DNA of 64,000 nucleotides from an uncultured OCS116 cluster bacterium (GCA_902613795.1 CACMIP010000001.1:292087-356086); one strand, 5' to 3'; counted from the stretch's first letter, positions 47,205-59,717 are shown. A program made the numbers and translations. Notes: generated from the sequence alone by a model not told the origin.

Positions 47205-48176
47205 ATGGCTGTGTATACAAAGGTAAATTTTGCTGAAGCAAACGATTTTCTGCAAAAATACTACTCTATAAAAGATCTTGAAGAACTAATTGAAATTCCA
47301 CAAGGTGTTGAAAATACGAATTATATACTGGTAACAAAAAATAAAAAATTTATACTAACCCTCTATGAAAATAGGGTTTCATTCAGTGATTTGCCTTTTT
47401 TTATCAATCTGCTGGTAGCACTGAATAATAAGAATATAAAATGTCCAAATCCTGTAAAAATGACAAATGGAAGTTATACAGAATTATTGAACAATAAACA
47501 TGCTGCAATTTTTAGCTTCTTACCTGGTAAATCAACTATAGCCATTAATAATGAGCACTGCTTTCTAGTTGGACAGACGCTTGCAAATATTCATCTCAAA
47601 ACAACAGATTTGAGTTTATATAGAGAAAATACATTATCAATCAAATACTGGTCAGACCTTTTAAACTTGATCAATGAAACATCTAGAGATACCGATAATA
47701 AATTGTATATGGCCATATCAAATGAGTACGATTTTTTGATGAATAACTGGCCAAGTGATCTTCCGAGGGGTATTATTCACGGGGATCTTTTTCCTGATAA
47801 TATTTTCTTCCAAAATAACAAGCTAACTGGCGTAATTGACTTTTACTTTGCATGCGATGAATTCTATATATTTGATATAGCAATCTGTATTAACGCTTGG
47901 TGTTTTGAGAGTGACTATTCATTTAATATTACAAAAGCTTCACACTTATTAAAGGGCTATACATCACTTAAAAATTTAACCTATGATGAGGTTCAGTTCC
48001 TACCTATTATGTGTCGTGGCAGTGCATTAAGGTTCCTGCTAACACGTCTTGTTGATTGGAGTAACAGGGATGAAAACGTTCTTGTTACGCCAAAAGATCC
48101 AAGTGAGTATTATAATAAACTGCAATTTCATCAATCAGTAACAAGTTCAACGGATTATGGAATCTATGATAAATAA
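47205..48176 (+). CDS. thrB: Homoserine kinase (ThrB type II, APH fold)
   Basis: Phosphorylates homoserine in threonine synthesis. 323 residues from ATG at 47205. The N-terminus [19 protein letters not shown] and [11 protein letters not shown] are typical. The phosphotransfer motif is [14 protein letters not shown] and the Mg site [17 protein letters not shown], as in aminoglycoside-phosphotransferase-fold kinases. Threonine synthase (thrC) lies 3-4 kb downstream on the other strand. Its end overlaps rnhA. Confidence 0.95.
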   Translation: MAVYTKVNFAEANDFLQKYYSIKDLEELIEIPQGVENTNYILVTKNKKFILTLYENRVSFSDLPFFINLLVALNNKNIKCPNPVKMTNGSYTELLNNKHAAIFSFLPGKSTIAINNEHCFLVGQTLANIHLKTTDLSLYRENTLSIKYWSDLLNLINETSRDTDNKLYMAISNEYDFLMNNWPSDLPRGIIHGDLFPDNIFFQNNKLTGVIDFYFACDEFYIFDIAICINAWCFESDYSFNITKASHLLKGYTSLKNLTYDEVQFLPIMCRGSALRFLLTRLVDWSNRDENVLVTPKDPSEYYNKLQFHQSVTSSTDYGIYDK

Positions 48177-48615
48177 GGTGATAATTTATACAGACGGTGC
48201 ATGCTCAGGTAATCCTGGATATGGCGGGTGGGGAGCATATCTAATTTATGAAAATAATAAAAAAAAAATTTCAGGGTCCGAATTGAACACAACAAATAAT
48301 AGAATGGAACTAAGAGCGGCAATTGAAGGATTAAATGCCCTAAAAAGACCATGCAAAGTTATGCTTTATACTGACTCAGTGTATTTAAAAGATGGCATTA
48401 CAAAATGGATTATAAATTGGGAGAGAAATAACTGGAAGAATGCCAATAAAAAGGAGGTAAAAAATAAAGATCTATGGATTAAATTACTTGAAGCGGCAAA
48501 GATGCATCAGATTGAGTGGAACTGGGTCAAAGGTCACGAGGGAGTTGAAGGAAACGAAATAGCTGATAAATTGGCAACAGAAGCTATATTAGATGCTAAA
48601 ATTAATCAACAATAA
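48166..48615 (+). CDS. rnhA: Ribonuclease HI
   Basis: 149 residues from ATG at 48166 (another ATG at 48157); both lie inside the end of thrB. Catalytic acids: Asp in [20 protein letters not shown], Glu in [12 protein letters not shown], Asp in [12 protein letters not shown], and Asp in EIADKLAT after the handle WVKGHEG. Degrades RNA in RNA-DNA hybrids. The thrB-rnhA order is common in alphaproteobacteria. It overlaps the opposing DsbD-N-like gene by 14 bases. Confidence 0.96.
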   Translation: MINKVIIYTDGACSGNPGYGGWGAYLIYENNKKKISGSELNTTNNRMELRAAIEGLNALKRPCKVMLYTDSVYLKDGITKWIINWERNNWKNANKKEVKNKDLWIKLLEAAKMHQIEWNWVKGHEGVEGNEIADKLATEAILDAKINQQ

Positions 48616-49441
48616 AATCCTCAATAAAGAACTCCTTATCATTTAAAATAACTACGGAAAATTTTTCGGTACTAATTTTATCAGTTTTCATTTTTCGGGT
48701 AAGTGCGAAATTATAGCTTGTATAGGATTCCTTGATATCCTCAATATCTGAAAGGAAAAATTTTTTAGAAGTCATGGGATATATTTTTCTTACTGGTTTC
48801 GAAAATATCAGATTTATGATTTCACTATTATTTGATTGCTGGAGTCGAGCTGAATTGATAAATTTTGTGCCATCATCTCTGTAAAGTGCAGTATTTCTAA
48901 GAGCCTCCTGAATTCTTCTATTTGATTTATTTCTGTAATAATCATGGCTATCAAGCATCGGTATTTTAATCTTACCATCAATTGGTATACATATGCTGTT
49001 ACATACTCCTAAATTGTAGCTTAAATATAAATCTATATTCTCCTTTGTATCTGATAAGGAAATTTTAATCGGTATTACAATATTTCCATAATAACCGTAG
49101 TTTGTTCCATATTGGTCTTTAATCATTTCAGGAAGTGGCCATTGTACCTCATAGTTTATTGTGTTATTTGCAATTATTTTTATATCTGGCTCAATACCAC
49201 TATCGCCAGGATTTGACCAGTAAGTATATGTATTATCGCTCAAGTTAATTTCAAAGCCGATGTATAAGTTATCATTTTTAAACTCAGACATAATTACTCG
49301 CATTTCTGAATTGATATTCTTAATCCAATCAGTTTGCATTGGCATATTGACGCTTCTATTTAAGATCGCAAGAATAATTAAAAATAAAAAAAATAATGAT
49401 CCAAATATGCGACTTTGATGCTTAAGTTTTACGTCGGTCAT
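48602..49441 (-). CDS. DsbD N-terminal-domain-like periplasmic protein
   Basis: 279 residues. One N-terminal membrane anchor (about 12-29), then a beta-sandwich resembling the alpha domain of DsbD, with [24 protein letters not shown] and the Cys pair C147-x3-C151 ([10 protein letters not shown]). The transmembrane and thioredoxin domains of full DsbD are missing, so it probably receives electrons from a separate CcdA-type protein. It is the last gene of the long cox-thrC run and overlaps the GNAT gene by 20 bases. Role in periplasmic thiol, haem or copper-centre handling is inferred. Confidence 0.78.
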   Translation of the reverse strand: MTDVKLKHQSRIFGSLFFLFLIILAILNRSVNMPMQTDWIKNINSEMRVIMSEFKNDNLYIGFEINLSDNTYTYWSNPGDSGIEPDIKIIANNTINYEVQWPLPEMIKDQYGTNYGYYGNIVIPIKISLSDTKENIDLYLSYNLGVCNSICIPIDGKIKIPMLDSHDYYRNKSNRRIQEALRNTALYRDDGTKFINSARLQQSNNSEIINLIFSKPVRKIYPMTSKKFFLSDIEDIKESYTSYNFALTRKMKTDKISTEKFSVVILNDKEFFIEDFIVD

Positions 49442-49985
49442 TATAAATCTTTTTCCTCAGTGAAAATAAGATGTGGTCTTCCCATCTTCCATTAATCCTT
49501 AAATAATCTTTAGCATACCCTTCCTCGACGAACCCAAGCCTCTCCAGTAAACTTTTTGAGGCGATATTATTTGGTACACATGCAGCCTCCACTCGGTTAA
49601 AATTAAAATCATTAAATAAATGCCGTAATAATAAAATAAGTGATTTTGTCATGTAACCTTGATTAGAATGCACTTCCCCTATCCAATAACCAACAGTACA
49701 ACTTTGAGATACACCTCTTTTTATATTAAATACATTAATACCCCCTAATAAATCGTTTTTTTTATTAAAAATAAAATAAGAGTACTGTGTATTATTTTTT
49801 CTTTTTTGTGAATATATTGATATTAGCTTCAGGTATCTTTTCAGACTATGCTCTCCTGGGTACCAAGTTGGCTCCCAAGGCGTAAGAAACGCTTTACTTG
49901 ACTCTCTAATACTTCTCCATTTTCTATAATCAACCAATCTCGGGTATCTGAGATAGATATCTTCTGAGCATAAATTATTTCTCAT
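49422..49985 (-). CDS. GNAT acetyltransferase, RimJ/RimL-like
   Basis: 187 residues of the RimJ/RimL N-acetyltransferase group: N-terminal LRYPRLVDYRKW with WEPTWYPGEHSL, acetyl-CoA site VGYWIGEVHSNQGYMTKSL, and VEAACVPNNIASKSLLERLGFVEEGYAKDYLRING near the end. Expected to acetylate a protein N-terminus. Sits 29 bases after the M16 peptidase, a conserved alphaproteobacterial pairing. Confidence 0.9.
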   Translation of the reverse strand: MRNNLCSEDIYLRYPRLVDYRKWRSIRESSKAFLTPWEPTWYPGEHSLKRYLKLISIYSQKRKNNTQYSYFIFNKKNDLLGGINVFNIKRGVSQSCTVGYWIGEVHSNQGYMTKSLILLLRHLFNDFNFNRVEAACVPNNIASKSLLERLGFVEEGYAKDYLRINGRWEDHILFSLRKKIYNDRRKT

Positions 49986-50014
49986 ATCCTTAATAATTTT
50001 TACTTATCCAATCA

Positions 50015-51274
50015 TTAGCGGTAAAATTTTTGTATGGCATCTTGATCTGATAATTTTGATATTGCTCCAAGTGCACTTATTGTAAGTTTTTTGGATTTAA
50101 AAGTTTCTGATACAAAATTAGTTATGTGTTCTTTTTCTATGGACTCAATTCTATCGAGTGTTTCACTTATATCAATAACCCTATCATAAATTGATATTTG
50201 TCTTGCAATTTGATTCATTCGTGCGACCGGGCTCTCTGATGACATAAGTAGTCCGGCTTTTAATTGCTTCTTTGCTTTATCAATTTCTTGATCAGTTATG
50301 CTTTTTTCACTATTTAAAATTTCATTGGCCACAGCCTCACTATACTCATTGACCTTGTCCGGGGAGGTTGCCGAGTAAATACCGAAAATGCCTGTATCTT
50401 TATAACTCGATGAGAAAGAAAAAACAGAATATGCCAATCCACGGTTTTCTCTTATATTCTGAAATAACCTGGAAGACATCCCGCCCCCAAGAATATTTGA
50501 GAAGAGATGAGCTACGTAAAGATCATCATCATGGTAAGAACAACCCTCAAATGCATAAATGATATGAGCCTGCTCTATATCCCGACTCTCTCTTATTTGA
50601 CTTGGTTTATATGCGGCTTTCATAGTAAACGGTTTACTGCCAGCTTGAATAGGCTCGAAATACATTTCACAAAGATTATGAAGTTGGTTATGGTCTACAG
50701 AGCCTGTTGCAACTATTATTAGGTTATTTGAGTGATAAAATTTGTTTAAATAAGACATCAAATCATCTGATTTTATATTGATTAGAGTCTCCCTATTTCC
50801 AAGTATGGACCTCCCAATTGCCTGACCTTGGTAAGCCGCGCTTTGAAAATTTTCAAATACACTATCATCTGGTGAGTCCCTGTAAGAAGCAAGCTCTTGA
50901 AATATGACGTGCTTCTCTTTATCCAATTCAATCGGATCAAATATGGAATTTTGCATTATATCTGATAATATTGAAATACCAATTTCTATATCGTTTTTGA
51001 GCATTCGCACAAAATAAGAAGTCCTCTCAACGCTTGTTGCAGCATTTATATCACCACCAACATTCTCAATTTCCATTGCGATTTCCTTGGCTGTTCTAGA
51101 CTTGGTTCCCTTAAAAGCCATGTGCTCTAGTAAGTGTGATATTCCCTGCTCACTTTCTAATTCATTTCGTGAGCCAACTTCTGCCCAAATACCGAGCGAA
51201 ACCGAGCTAAAATTCGGCATATTTTGTGATATCACCCTGATACCATTACTTATTTTACTTTCTGTTATTGTCAT
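50015..51274 (-). CDS. M16 family zinc peptidase (processing-peptidase-like)
   Basis: 419 residues from ATG at 51274 (a GTG at 51286 overlaps the thrC stop). The inverted zinc motif HLLEHMAFKGT is near 50, with the distal Glu in ENVGGDINAATSVERTSYFV. The C-terminal M16 half has the Arg/Tyr segment LFQNIRENRGLAYSV. Relatives to mitochondrial processing peptidase beta. Cytosolic or periplasmic location is unclear; no signal peptide is seen. Confidence 0.93.
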   Translation of the reverse strand: MTITESKISNGIRVISQNMPNFSSVSLGIWAEVGSRNELESEQGISHLLEHMAFKGTKSRTAKEIAMEIENVGGDINAATSVERTSYFVRMLKNDIEIGISILSDIMQNSIFDPIELDKEKHVIFQELASYRDSPDDSVFENFQSAAYQGQAIGRSILGNRETLINIKSDDLMSYLNKFYHSNNLIIVATGSVDHNQLHNLCEMYFEPIQAGSKPFTMKAAYKPSQIRESRDIEQAHIIYAFEGCSYHDDDLYVAHLFSNILGGGMSSRLFQNIRENRGLAYSVFSFSSSYKDTGIFGIYSATSPDKVNEYSEAVANEILNSEKSITDQEIDKAKKQLKAGLLMSSESPVARMNQIARQISIYDRVIDISETLDRIESIEKEHITNFVSETFKSKKLTISALGAISKLSDQDAIQKFYR

Positions 51275-51278
51275 TTTG

Positions 51279-52664
51279 TTACTCACTAAAATTTTTTGTT
51301 ATAAATGCATTAATATCTCCCACATCATTTGGTAGATCAATAATATTTTCATGCAACTTATAGATATCTTCAGATATATTTGGGAGTTCTGGATTAATTC
51401 CAATCGCCTTCATAACAGTATCTGGAAATTTTGCGGCATGAGCAGTTGAAAGCACAATTGAATTTTTATAACTATTCTTATAGTGAACACCAACAGCAAT
51501 TGCAGTATGGGGATCAATTATTTGATGTGATTTATTATAAATATCTTTTATCAATTTAACCGTTTCATCTTGATTAAGAGATCCGGCATCGAAATTATTT
51601 TTAAAAGACTCCAACTCTAATTTGCTAAGCTCAAACTTACCATTTTCCTTTAATTCACTCATTTTTTCTCCCACTAATCCAGGACTCATATCCAATAAAT
51701 CAAAAAGAAGCCTTTCAAAATTACTTGATATTTGAATATCCATTGATGGGGAGTTTGTCTGTATAGAGTCAATTGCTTCATACTTGCCTGTTTTTAGACA
51801 CCTTTCTAAAATATTATTAATATTTGTAGCAATAACTAGCTTTTGGATTGGCAGACCCATTTTTTTCGCCATGTAGCCTGCGAATATATCTCCAAAATTA
51901 CCAGTTGGAACTATAAAATTAACATTCTTTTCTAATCTCTGGTACTGTGATAGAGCACTAAAATAATAGACTATTTGTATCATAATCCTTGCCCAGTTTA
52001 TTGAATTAACCGCTGTCAAACTTACATTTTTTGCAAAGTATCTGTCATTAAATAAAGTTTTAACAATATTCTGGCAATCATCAAAATTGCCATTAATCGA
52101 TATTACTTTTATATTTTGTGCCTTGACGGTCGACATAAACCTTCTCTGGACTTCAGATATTCTGCCTCTTGGATATAAAACAAATAGTTTGATATTTTTT
52201 TTATTTGCAAATGAAGTTACCGCTGCACCTCCAGTATCACCAGATGTTGCACATATTATGGAGGCTTTGGAATTAGTGCGAGATAGCACTTCTTCTATCA
52301 TGCGTGACAACAATTGCATTGCCAAATCTTTAAATGCAAGAGTTGGGCCATGAAATAATTCTAATATCGATAATGAGTCATCAACTTCTGTCAATGGTGT
52401 TACAAAATCACTCCTAAATGATTTATAGGAGTCATGAATCATTCTCTTAAGAAGGTTAGTTGTAAATGTTTCTCCTGTAAATTGTTTTATAATTTCGTAT
52501 GCAATTGTTTCGTAGTCAGAACAAAGCAACCTATTTATATCATTTTCTGTAAATATCGGAGTTTGCTCCGGAATATACAAACCGCCATCCTCAGCAAGGC
52601 CATTCAGAATTATTTCTTCAAAGGTGAACTTCTTATCGGTATCTCGTGTACTAAAATAAAGCAT
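51279..52664 (-). CDS. thrC: Threonine synthase
   Basis: PLP enzyme converting O-phosphohomoserine to threonine. 461 residues, the long (E. coli-like) type: MLYFSTRDTDKKFTFEEIILNGLAEDGGLYIPE, PLP Lys in ELFHGPTLAFKDLAMQLL, phosphate-binding GDTGGAAV, and VPTGNFGDIFAGYMAKKMG. Start overlaps the SURF1 stop as TAATG; its end overlaps the M16 frame if the GTG start is used. Confidence 0.97.
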   Translation of the reverse strand: MLYFSTRDTDKKFTFEEIILNGLAEDGGLYIPEQTPIFTENDINRLLCSDYETIAYEIIKQFTGETFTTNLLKRMIHDSYKSFRSDFVTPLTEVDDSLSILELFHGPTLAFKDLAMQLLSRMIEEVLSRTNSKASIICATSGDTGGAAVTSFANKKNIKLFVLYPRGRISEVQRRFMSTVKAQNIKVISINGNFDDCQNIVKTLFNDRYFAKNVSLTAVNSINWARIMIQIVYYFSALSQYQRLEKNVNFIVPTGNFGDIFAGYMAKKMGLPIQKLVIATNINNILERCLKTGKYEAIDSIQTNSPSMDIQISSNFERLLFDLLDMSPGLVGEKMSELKENGKFELSKLELESFKNNFDAGSLNQDETVKLIKDIYNKSHQIIDPHTAIAVGVHYKNSYKNSIVLSTAHAAKFPDTVMKAIGINPELPNISEDIYKLHENIIDLPNDVGDINAFITKNFSE

Positions 52665-53383
52665 TATGGGTCAAATTTCTTGCGTCTGAATATTGAATAA
52701 AAATATATAATTAATAAGGCTGTTGCAAGACCATACCATGTTATTGCATAGGAAAGATGATTATTTGGAAACTTTAGTTGGGTTTCGTTTGACTGAGGTA
52801 ATGCATTATATTCATCAATCTGATCAACAAAATAGGGCTCAATTTTTTTAATATGAAACATTTTTTTTATATCATTCTTTTCAAATAAATATAAGATCCG
52901 TTCTTTCATATTTTTATCAGGGGTAAATATATTTTCTTTCTCGAACTTTCTAACATATCCCATCACTATATTTTCTCTGTATTTATTGGTACTTGAAGAA
53001 AACTGATCAAATATATTTTGCGGAATAAAGCCACGATTTATGATTATTATATTTCCTTCGTCAGATTTAAAAGGATTAAGCACCCAATATCCTGCACCCC
53101 CAAACTTTCCACGTGGGTCTGATAGATGCGTAAAAACAAATATATTTTCTTGGCTAATAAAATCGCCATGAATTTTAATTTTGCGATACAGCCAATCATC
53201 TAAGTTACTATCATCTATATTTACATCTTTAAGATCCGTTATGTCTTCGTTCACTCTTTGTATTTTTTTTAGTAAATCATTTTTTTGTCCAAGCCGGTCA
53301 ATCTGCCATGTGCCGAGCGCCATTAATGTAAAAAATGCAAAAATTGTAACTAAATTAATAAATATATTTTTAAAATTTAACAT
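52664..53383 (-). CDS. SURF1 family cytochrome oxidase assembly protein
   Basis: 239 residues with a membrane helix at each end (about 8-24 and 213-231), the SURF1 pattern. LGTWQIDRLGQKNDLL near 22-37, GYWVLNPFK with IIINRGFIP, and NHLSYAITWYGLATALL near the C-terminus are family signatures. Helps haem a insertion into CtaD. Co-transcribed with the cox genes upstream and thrC downstream. Confidence 0.94.
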   Translation of the reverse strand: MLNFKNIFINLVTIFAFFTLMALGTWQIDRLGQKNDLLKKIQRVNEDITDLKDVNIDDSNLDDWLYRKIKIHGDFISQENIFVFTHLSDPRGKFGGAGYWVLNPFKSDEGNIIIINRGFIPQNIFDQFSSSTNKYRENIVMGYVRKFEKENIFTPDKNMKERILYLFEKNDIKKMFHIKKIEPYFVDQIDEYNALPQSNETQLKFPNNHLSYAITWYGLATALLIIYFYSIFRRKKFDP

Positions 53384-53392
53384 TTTAGACTT

Positions 53393-53749
53393 TTACTTTT
53401 TTGTCTTAATTTTATATGTGACATACAAAAAAAAACTTTTTATTGGTCTGGCTATTAACAGCGAGCATACAACAGTTAGGGGCAATAAAAAAATAAAGAG
53501 CAAATATATATCTGGTTTATAATTTAGCTCTAAAAAAATAATACCGGATAGCATGATAATACCAACAATTAAAATTACAAAAAAACTATCAGCATCCCCA
53601 ATTTGATATTCAGAATAATTCAATAAACACCCATTGCACTCTCTCTTAATTATAAATAGATTTCTAAATATGCTTAATTTCTGACAGGAAGGACATTTTC
53701 CTAAAATAATTATTTTGAGTAAGTTAAGTATTTTAGATATTTGGCGCAA
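53393..53749 (-). CDS. DUF983 family membrane protein
   Basis: 118 residues. An N-terminal zinc-ribbon-like part (GKCPSCQ ... CNGCLLNY) is followed by DADSFFVILIVG and two membrane helices, the DUF983 pattern. Function unknown; the family is regularly encoded between ctaE and SURF1, suggesting a part in cytochrome oxidase maturation. Confidence 0.85.
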   Translation of the reverse strand: MRQISKILNLLKIIILGKCPSCQKLSIFRNLFIIKRECNGCLLNYSEYQIGDADSFFVILIVGIIMLSGIIFLELNYKPDIYLLFIFLLPLTVVCSLLIARPIKSFFLYVTYKIKTKK

Positions 53750-53768
53750 TTATAATAAAGCTGGGAGA

Positions 53769-54602
53769 TTAATGCGGTATAATGTCCCCGGCTCCCCAGA
53801 CATATATCGCTGCAAATAGGAATAGCCATACGACATCAACAAAGTGCCAATACCAAGCCGCTGCCTCAAAACCGAAATGCTGCTCTTTCTTGAAATGACC
53901 TGCTCCTACTCGAAGTGTACAGACAATTAGAAATATTGTGCCAACGAGTACATGAAAACCATGAAAGCCAGTTGCCATGAAGAAGGTTGCCCCATAAATA
54001 TGCCCTGAAAAGTCAAATGCTGCATGAGTATATTCGTATGCTTGCACGCACGTGAAGATTGCACCCAGTGCAACAGTTACAAGAAGCCCAAGCCTCAGAC
54101 CTCTGCGGTCATCGTGTAATAATGAGTGATGGGCCCAAGTTACTGCAGTACCTGAAGTCAAAAGTATCAAGGTATTTAATAACGGCAAATGCCAAGGGTC
54201 AAATGTTGCTATTTGATCAGGTGGCCAATGCCCGCCCGTAAGTTCAGTACGGAGGTATTGCTGTGTCTCTCCTGCGTAAAGTGAGGCATCAAAATAAGAC
54301 CAGAACCATGCAACAAAGAACATTACCTCTGATGCAATAAACATTATCATTCCGTATCGAAGATGCAATTGAACAACAGGTGTATGGTCTCCTTTGTTTG
54401 CTTCTTTTATAACTTCTCGCCACCAACCATACATAGTATAAAGTACGGCTATGAGTCCAATAATGAGTAGCCAGTAGCTACCTTGATGGAAATATATCAC
54501 AGCACCAATAGCCGTAATGAAAGCCGCGATAGCACCTATAGCAGGCCAAGGGCTTGGATCAACCAAATGATAGTCATGATTTTTACTGTGGGTCTCGCTC
54601 AT
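53769..54602 (-). CDS. ctaE: Cytochrome c oxidase subunit III
   Basis: 277 residues with seven membrane helices. Signatures are HDYHLVDPSPWPAIGA at the start, RYGMIMFIASEVMFFVAWFW, the conserved HHSL and the C-terminal FEAAAWYWHFVDVVWLFLF. Part of the aa3 oxidase with CtaC and CtaD. Confidence 0.97.
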   Translation of the reverse strand: MSETHSKNHDYHLVDPSPWPAIGAIAAFITAIGAVIYFHQGSYWLLIIGLIAVLYTMYGWWREVIKEANKGDHTPVVQLHLRYGMIMFIASEVMFFVAWFWSYFDASLYAGETQQYLRTELTGGHWPPDQIATFDPWHLPLLNTLILLTSGTAVTWAHHSLLHDDRRGLRLGLLVTVALGAIFTCVQAYEYTHAAFDFSGHIYGATFFMATGFHGFHVLVGTIFLIVCTLRVGAGHFKKEQHFGFEAAAWYWHFVDVVWLFLFAAIYVWGAGDIIPH

Positions 54603-54659
54603 AGATATTATTTTTTTTCATAAATTACTGATTTTGCTCTACTATATACAAAGATATTA

Positions 54660-55196
54660 TCACAATAAATCCTTATTTTTAAAAAAAGTGTATGATATTG
54701 TGATTGTGTCAACATTTTTTAATTCTTCATCTCGATCTATTGCAGGATCTATATAATAAGTCAACGGCATTTGCACTTCTTCACCGGAGTTAAGCTCTTG
54801 ACCCAAAAAACAGAAACATTCAACTTTAAGAATATATGCTGCAGCCTCTGCAGGGATTACATTATATGTCGCAATACCATTATTTTTGAGTATGCCTTCA
54901 TTCTTCGCATTATAAAATGTAAAGATATTATCTCCTGTTGTTACTGTTTCTGAAATCTTATCAGGCACAACCTTCCAATTTAATTCCGGAGAAATATTTA
55001 TGTCATAACGCATAATAAAATCTCTATTTCCGGACTCTGATGAGACAACATTTATTATATTTGGAGTTCCTTTATAACCCGTCACTTTACAAAATAGTTC
55101 ATATAAAGGAACAGCAGCAAGCGAGAGACCTCCCATAAACACTATTACAGAGAAACATATTATTAATACTGTTCTATTTTTCTTATGTTCTTTCAT
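54660..55196 (-). CDS. ctaG: Cytochrome c oxidase assembly protein CtaG/Cox11
   Basis: Delivers copper to the CuB site of subunit I. 178 residues: one membrane helix (about 10-30), VPLYELFCKVTGYKG, and the copper-binding CFCF motif in KVECFCFLGQELNSGE near 125. C-terminal immunoglobulin-like fold. Lies between the 46-residue small gene and ctaE, as in related genomes. Confidence 0.96.
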   Translation of the reverse strand: MKEHKKNRTVLIICFSVIVFMGGLSLAAVPLYELFCKVTGYKGTPNIINVVSSESGNRDFIMRYDINISPELNWKVVPDKISETVTTGDNIFTFYNAKNEGILKNNGIATYNVIPAEAAAYILKVECFCFLGQELNSGEEVQMPLTYYIDPAIDRDEELKNVDTITISYTFFKNKDLL

Positions 55197-55208
55197 GAAT
55201 ATTATACT

Positions 55209-55349
55209 TCAGGATATATTTGATGATATTCTGATAACAGTTGTCATAAAGAAAGTAAAGACCATGACAAATAATATTATTGCAATAGCCTTGGACTTTT
55301 TTCTACGATTCTCAACGAATTCATCATGCTTTTCTTTTTCAATTTTCAT
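55209..55349 (-). CDS. Small single-helix protein of the cox operon (CoxF-like)
   Basis: 46-residue frame starting MKIEKEKHDEFVENRRKK followed by one membrane helix (about 21-39) and a short tail. It lies between ctaB and ctaG, where other alphaproteobacteria also encode a tiny charged-plus-one-helix protein. A TTG seven codons upstream, overlapping the ctaB stop, is an alternative start. Sequence is short, so support comes from position, strand, spacing (12 bases to ctaG) and the membrane pattern. Probably a cytochrome oxidase assembly factor. Confidence 0.7.
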   Translation of the reverse strand: MKIEKEKHDEFVENRRKKSKAIAIILFVMVFTFFMTTVIRISSNIS

Positions 55350-55366
55350 CTTTTTACTTTCTTTTA

Positions 55367-56272
55367 TCAAATTAGTAACTCCCAACTATATTTAATGTAT
55401 AAATAATCTATAAGAAAAAAAGTAAAAACCAGAAATAAATATAATATTGAATAAGCAAAAAGTCTCTTCGAGTAGATCTCAATTTTTTCCTTTGTTTTTG
55501 CTTTATAAAGCTGAATAGAGGCACCGATAAACATAGCGCTTAAAATGCATACTGGCAGCAGATATATTACGCTGACCATACCCAAATAGAACGGTAGTAA
55601 TGCAGAGGCAGACATAATTACTGAATAAAATAAAATTTGTTTTATGGTAGACTGACTGCCTGCAATGTTTGGCATCATGGGAATACTAGCTTTTTGATAT
55701 TCATTAGAAGTAAGTATTGCTAATGCCCAAAAATGTGGTGGAGTCCAAAGGAATATAATTAAAAATAGTAGCACTGGCTCAATTGTCAGTGGCGCGTTTG
55801 TTGATAACCAGCCAATCACCGGAGGGAAGGCTCCCGCTGCTCCACCTATGACAATATTTTGTGTAGTTCTTCTCTTTAGCCACATTGTATAAACAACAGC
55901 ATAAAAGAAAATTGTAAATGCAAGGAATATGGCAGCGATCCAGTTTATTAAAACTCCCATAACAAATACTGAACCGAATGACATCATAAGCCCGTATGTT
56001 AATGCCTCAGACTTTTCAATATTACCTGAGGGTATAGGTCTGCCAATGGTCCTTTTCATTATACGATCAATATCTGCGTCATACCACATATTTAATACAC
56101 CGGAAGCACCTGCCCCAATTGCAATACAACAAATAGAAATAACAGCCAGAAATGGATGAATGTTAGATGGCGAGAGTATCAAGCCAACAAGACTTGTAAA
56201 TATTACAAGGGACATAACTCTCGGCTTCATGAGCGCGTAATAATCTTGCACGCTACCTGATGTATATTCCAT
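55367..56272 (-). CDS. ctaB: Protohaem IX farnesyltransferase (haem O synthase)
   Basis: UbiA-superfamily membrane enzyme adding a farnesyl group to haem b for haem a synthesis. 301 residues, about nine membrane helices; the prenyl-diphosphate site is NMWYDADIDRIMKRTIGRP, and YTMWLKRRTTQNIVIGG and WTPPHFWALAI are family signatures. It is 26 bases after ctaD. Confidence 0.97.
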   Translation of the reverse strand: MEYTSGSVQDYYALMKPRVMSLVIFTSLVGLILSPSNIHPFLAVISICCIAIGAGASGVLNMWYDADIDRIMKRTIGRPIPSGNIEKSEALTYGLMMSFGSVFVMGVLINWIAAIFLAFTIFFYAVVYTMWLKRRTTQNIVIGGAAGAFPPVIGWLSTNAPLTIEPVLLFLIIFLWTPPHFWALAILTSNEYQKASIPMMPNIAGSQSTIKQILFYSVIMSASALLPFYLGMVSVIYLLPVCILSAMFIGASIQLYKAKTKEKIEIYSKRLFAYSILYLFLVFTFFLIDYLYIKYSWELLI

Positions 56273-56298
56273 AATAAAACCTACCGAGGTTTAAAAAA

Positions 56299-58844
<2,546 letters not shown>

Positions 58845-58885
58845 TAATTTTCTGTCCCGGACGAAAGATGTGTTTGTCTTATCAT

Positions 58886-58901
58886 TTTCTATATATAGAA
58901 A
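58886..58901. promoter_or_regulatory. Perfect 16-base palindrome upstream of ctaC
   Basis: TTTCTATATATAGAAA lies 41 bases upstream of the ctaC start in a gap of about 210 bases that otherwise holds nothing I can name. It could be an operator or overlap a promoter. Its alternating AT core makes chance plausible. Confidence 0.3.
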
Positions 58902-59055
58902 TAATATTTTTTGCACAACTAATCAAGATATTAATCCTAATATATTTTCAAATAATTAAGTATTAGTGATAATACGAATATACGTGTATTTTCTATTAAA
59001 AAAATTTATTTTTTGTATCATTAAAAGACAGATATTTACAAATAAAATTTAGCGA

Positions 59056-59649
59056 ATGACGCTCATGCAAAAAATTATCCTAATATCACTCAAATTCCTT
59101 TTTACTATTACGTTAATGCTGAATTGCTTAATGCGTATGTCATTTGGTTATGAGCTTAATAAAAATATTGTCTACTATGATGGTTTTATTGAAGGCTATC
59201 TCCATAAAGAAAAGGAGGATTGGTCAATAATATGTGAAGTCAAAAATAATGATAGATGCCTCTTGACACAATTTTTAGAAATAAAGATTGATGAGTCTAA
59301 ACAGACTTTTCTTATATTCATTATAAAAGAAATGAATGACAATTATCTAGTATTGAGATCAAAATTGAATGATGAGTCACAATCATCTAAAGGAGATGAA
59401 ATAAAGATAATGGCATTATCCAATACGGGTAATCTGAAGTTTCAACTTATGAATACAAAATGCACACTGGATTACTGCGAGTACGCTGGGGTAATACCGG
59501 ATGATTTTCTAAAAAAACTTAAAAATAAAGATGAATTTATGATTGGAGTTGGCAATAAAAAAAATAAAAGAAATATTGGAATTATGATTGAAATGAATGG
59601 CTTCCCAGAGATGTTTCAAGCTCTTGGCAAAAATGAGATAAAAAACTAG
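59056..59649 (+). CDS. Invasion-associated locus B-like exported protein
   Basis: 197 residues with an N-terminal signal (about 5-30, long hydrophobic stretch). The mature part has DWSIICEVKNNDRCLLTQ, then strand-rich segments and a second Cys pair in NTKCTLDYCEYAG, the layout of IalB-family periplasmic proteins (two disulfides). The similarity is moderate and from memory. Function in free-living alphaproteobacteria is unknown. Divergent from ctaC. Confidence 0.6.
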   Translation: MTLMQKIILISLKFLFTITLMLNCLMRMSFGYELNKNIVYYDGFIEGYLHKEKEDWSIICEVKNNDRCLLTQFLEIKIDESKQTFLIFIIKEMNDNYLVLRSKLNDESQSSKGDEIKIMALSNTGNLKFQLMNTKCTLDYCEYAGVIPDDFLKKLKNKDEFMIGVGNKKNKRNIGIMIEMNGFPEMFQALGKNEIKN

Positions 59650-59717
59650 ATATTTACGTTTTTTTATTAGATAATTAAATAAAGTGTCCAAAATAAATAA
59701 TTTACAAGGGTAAAATT

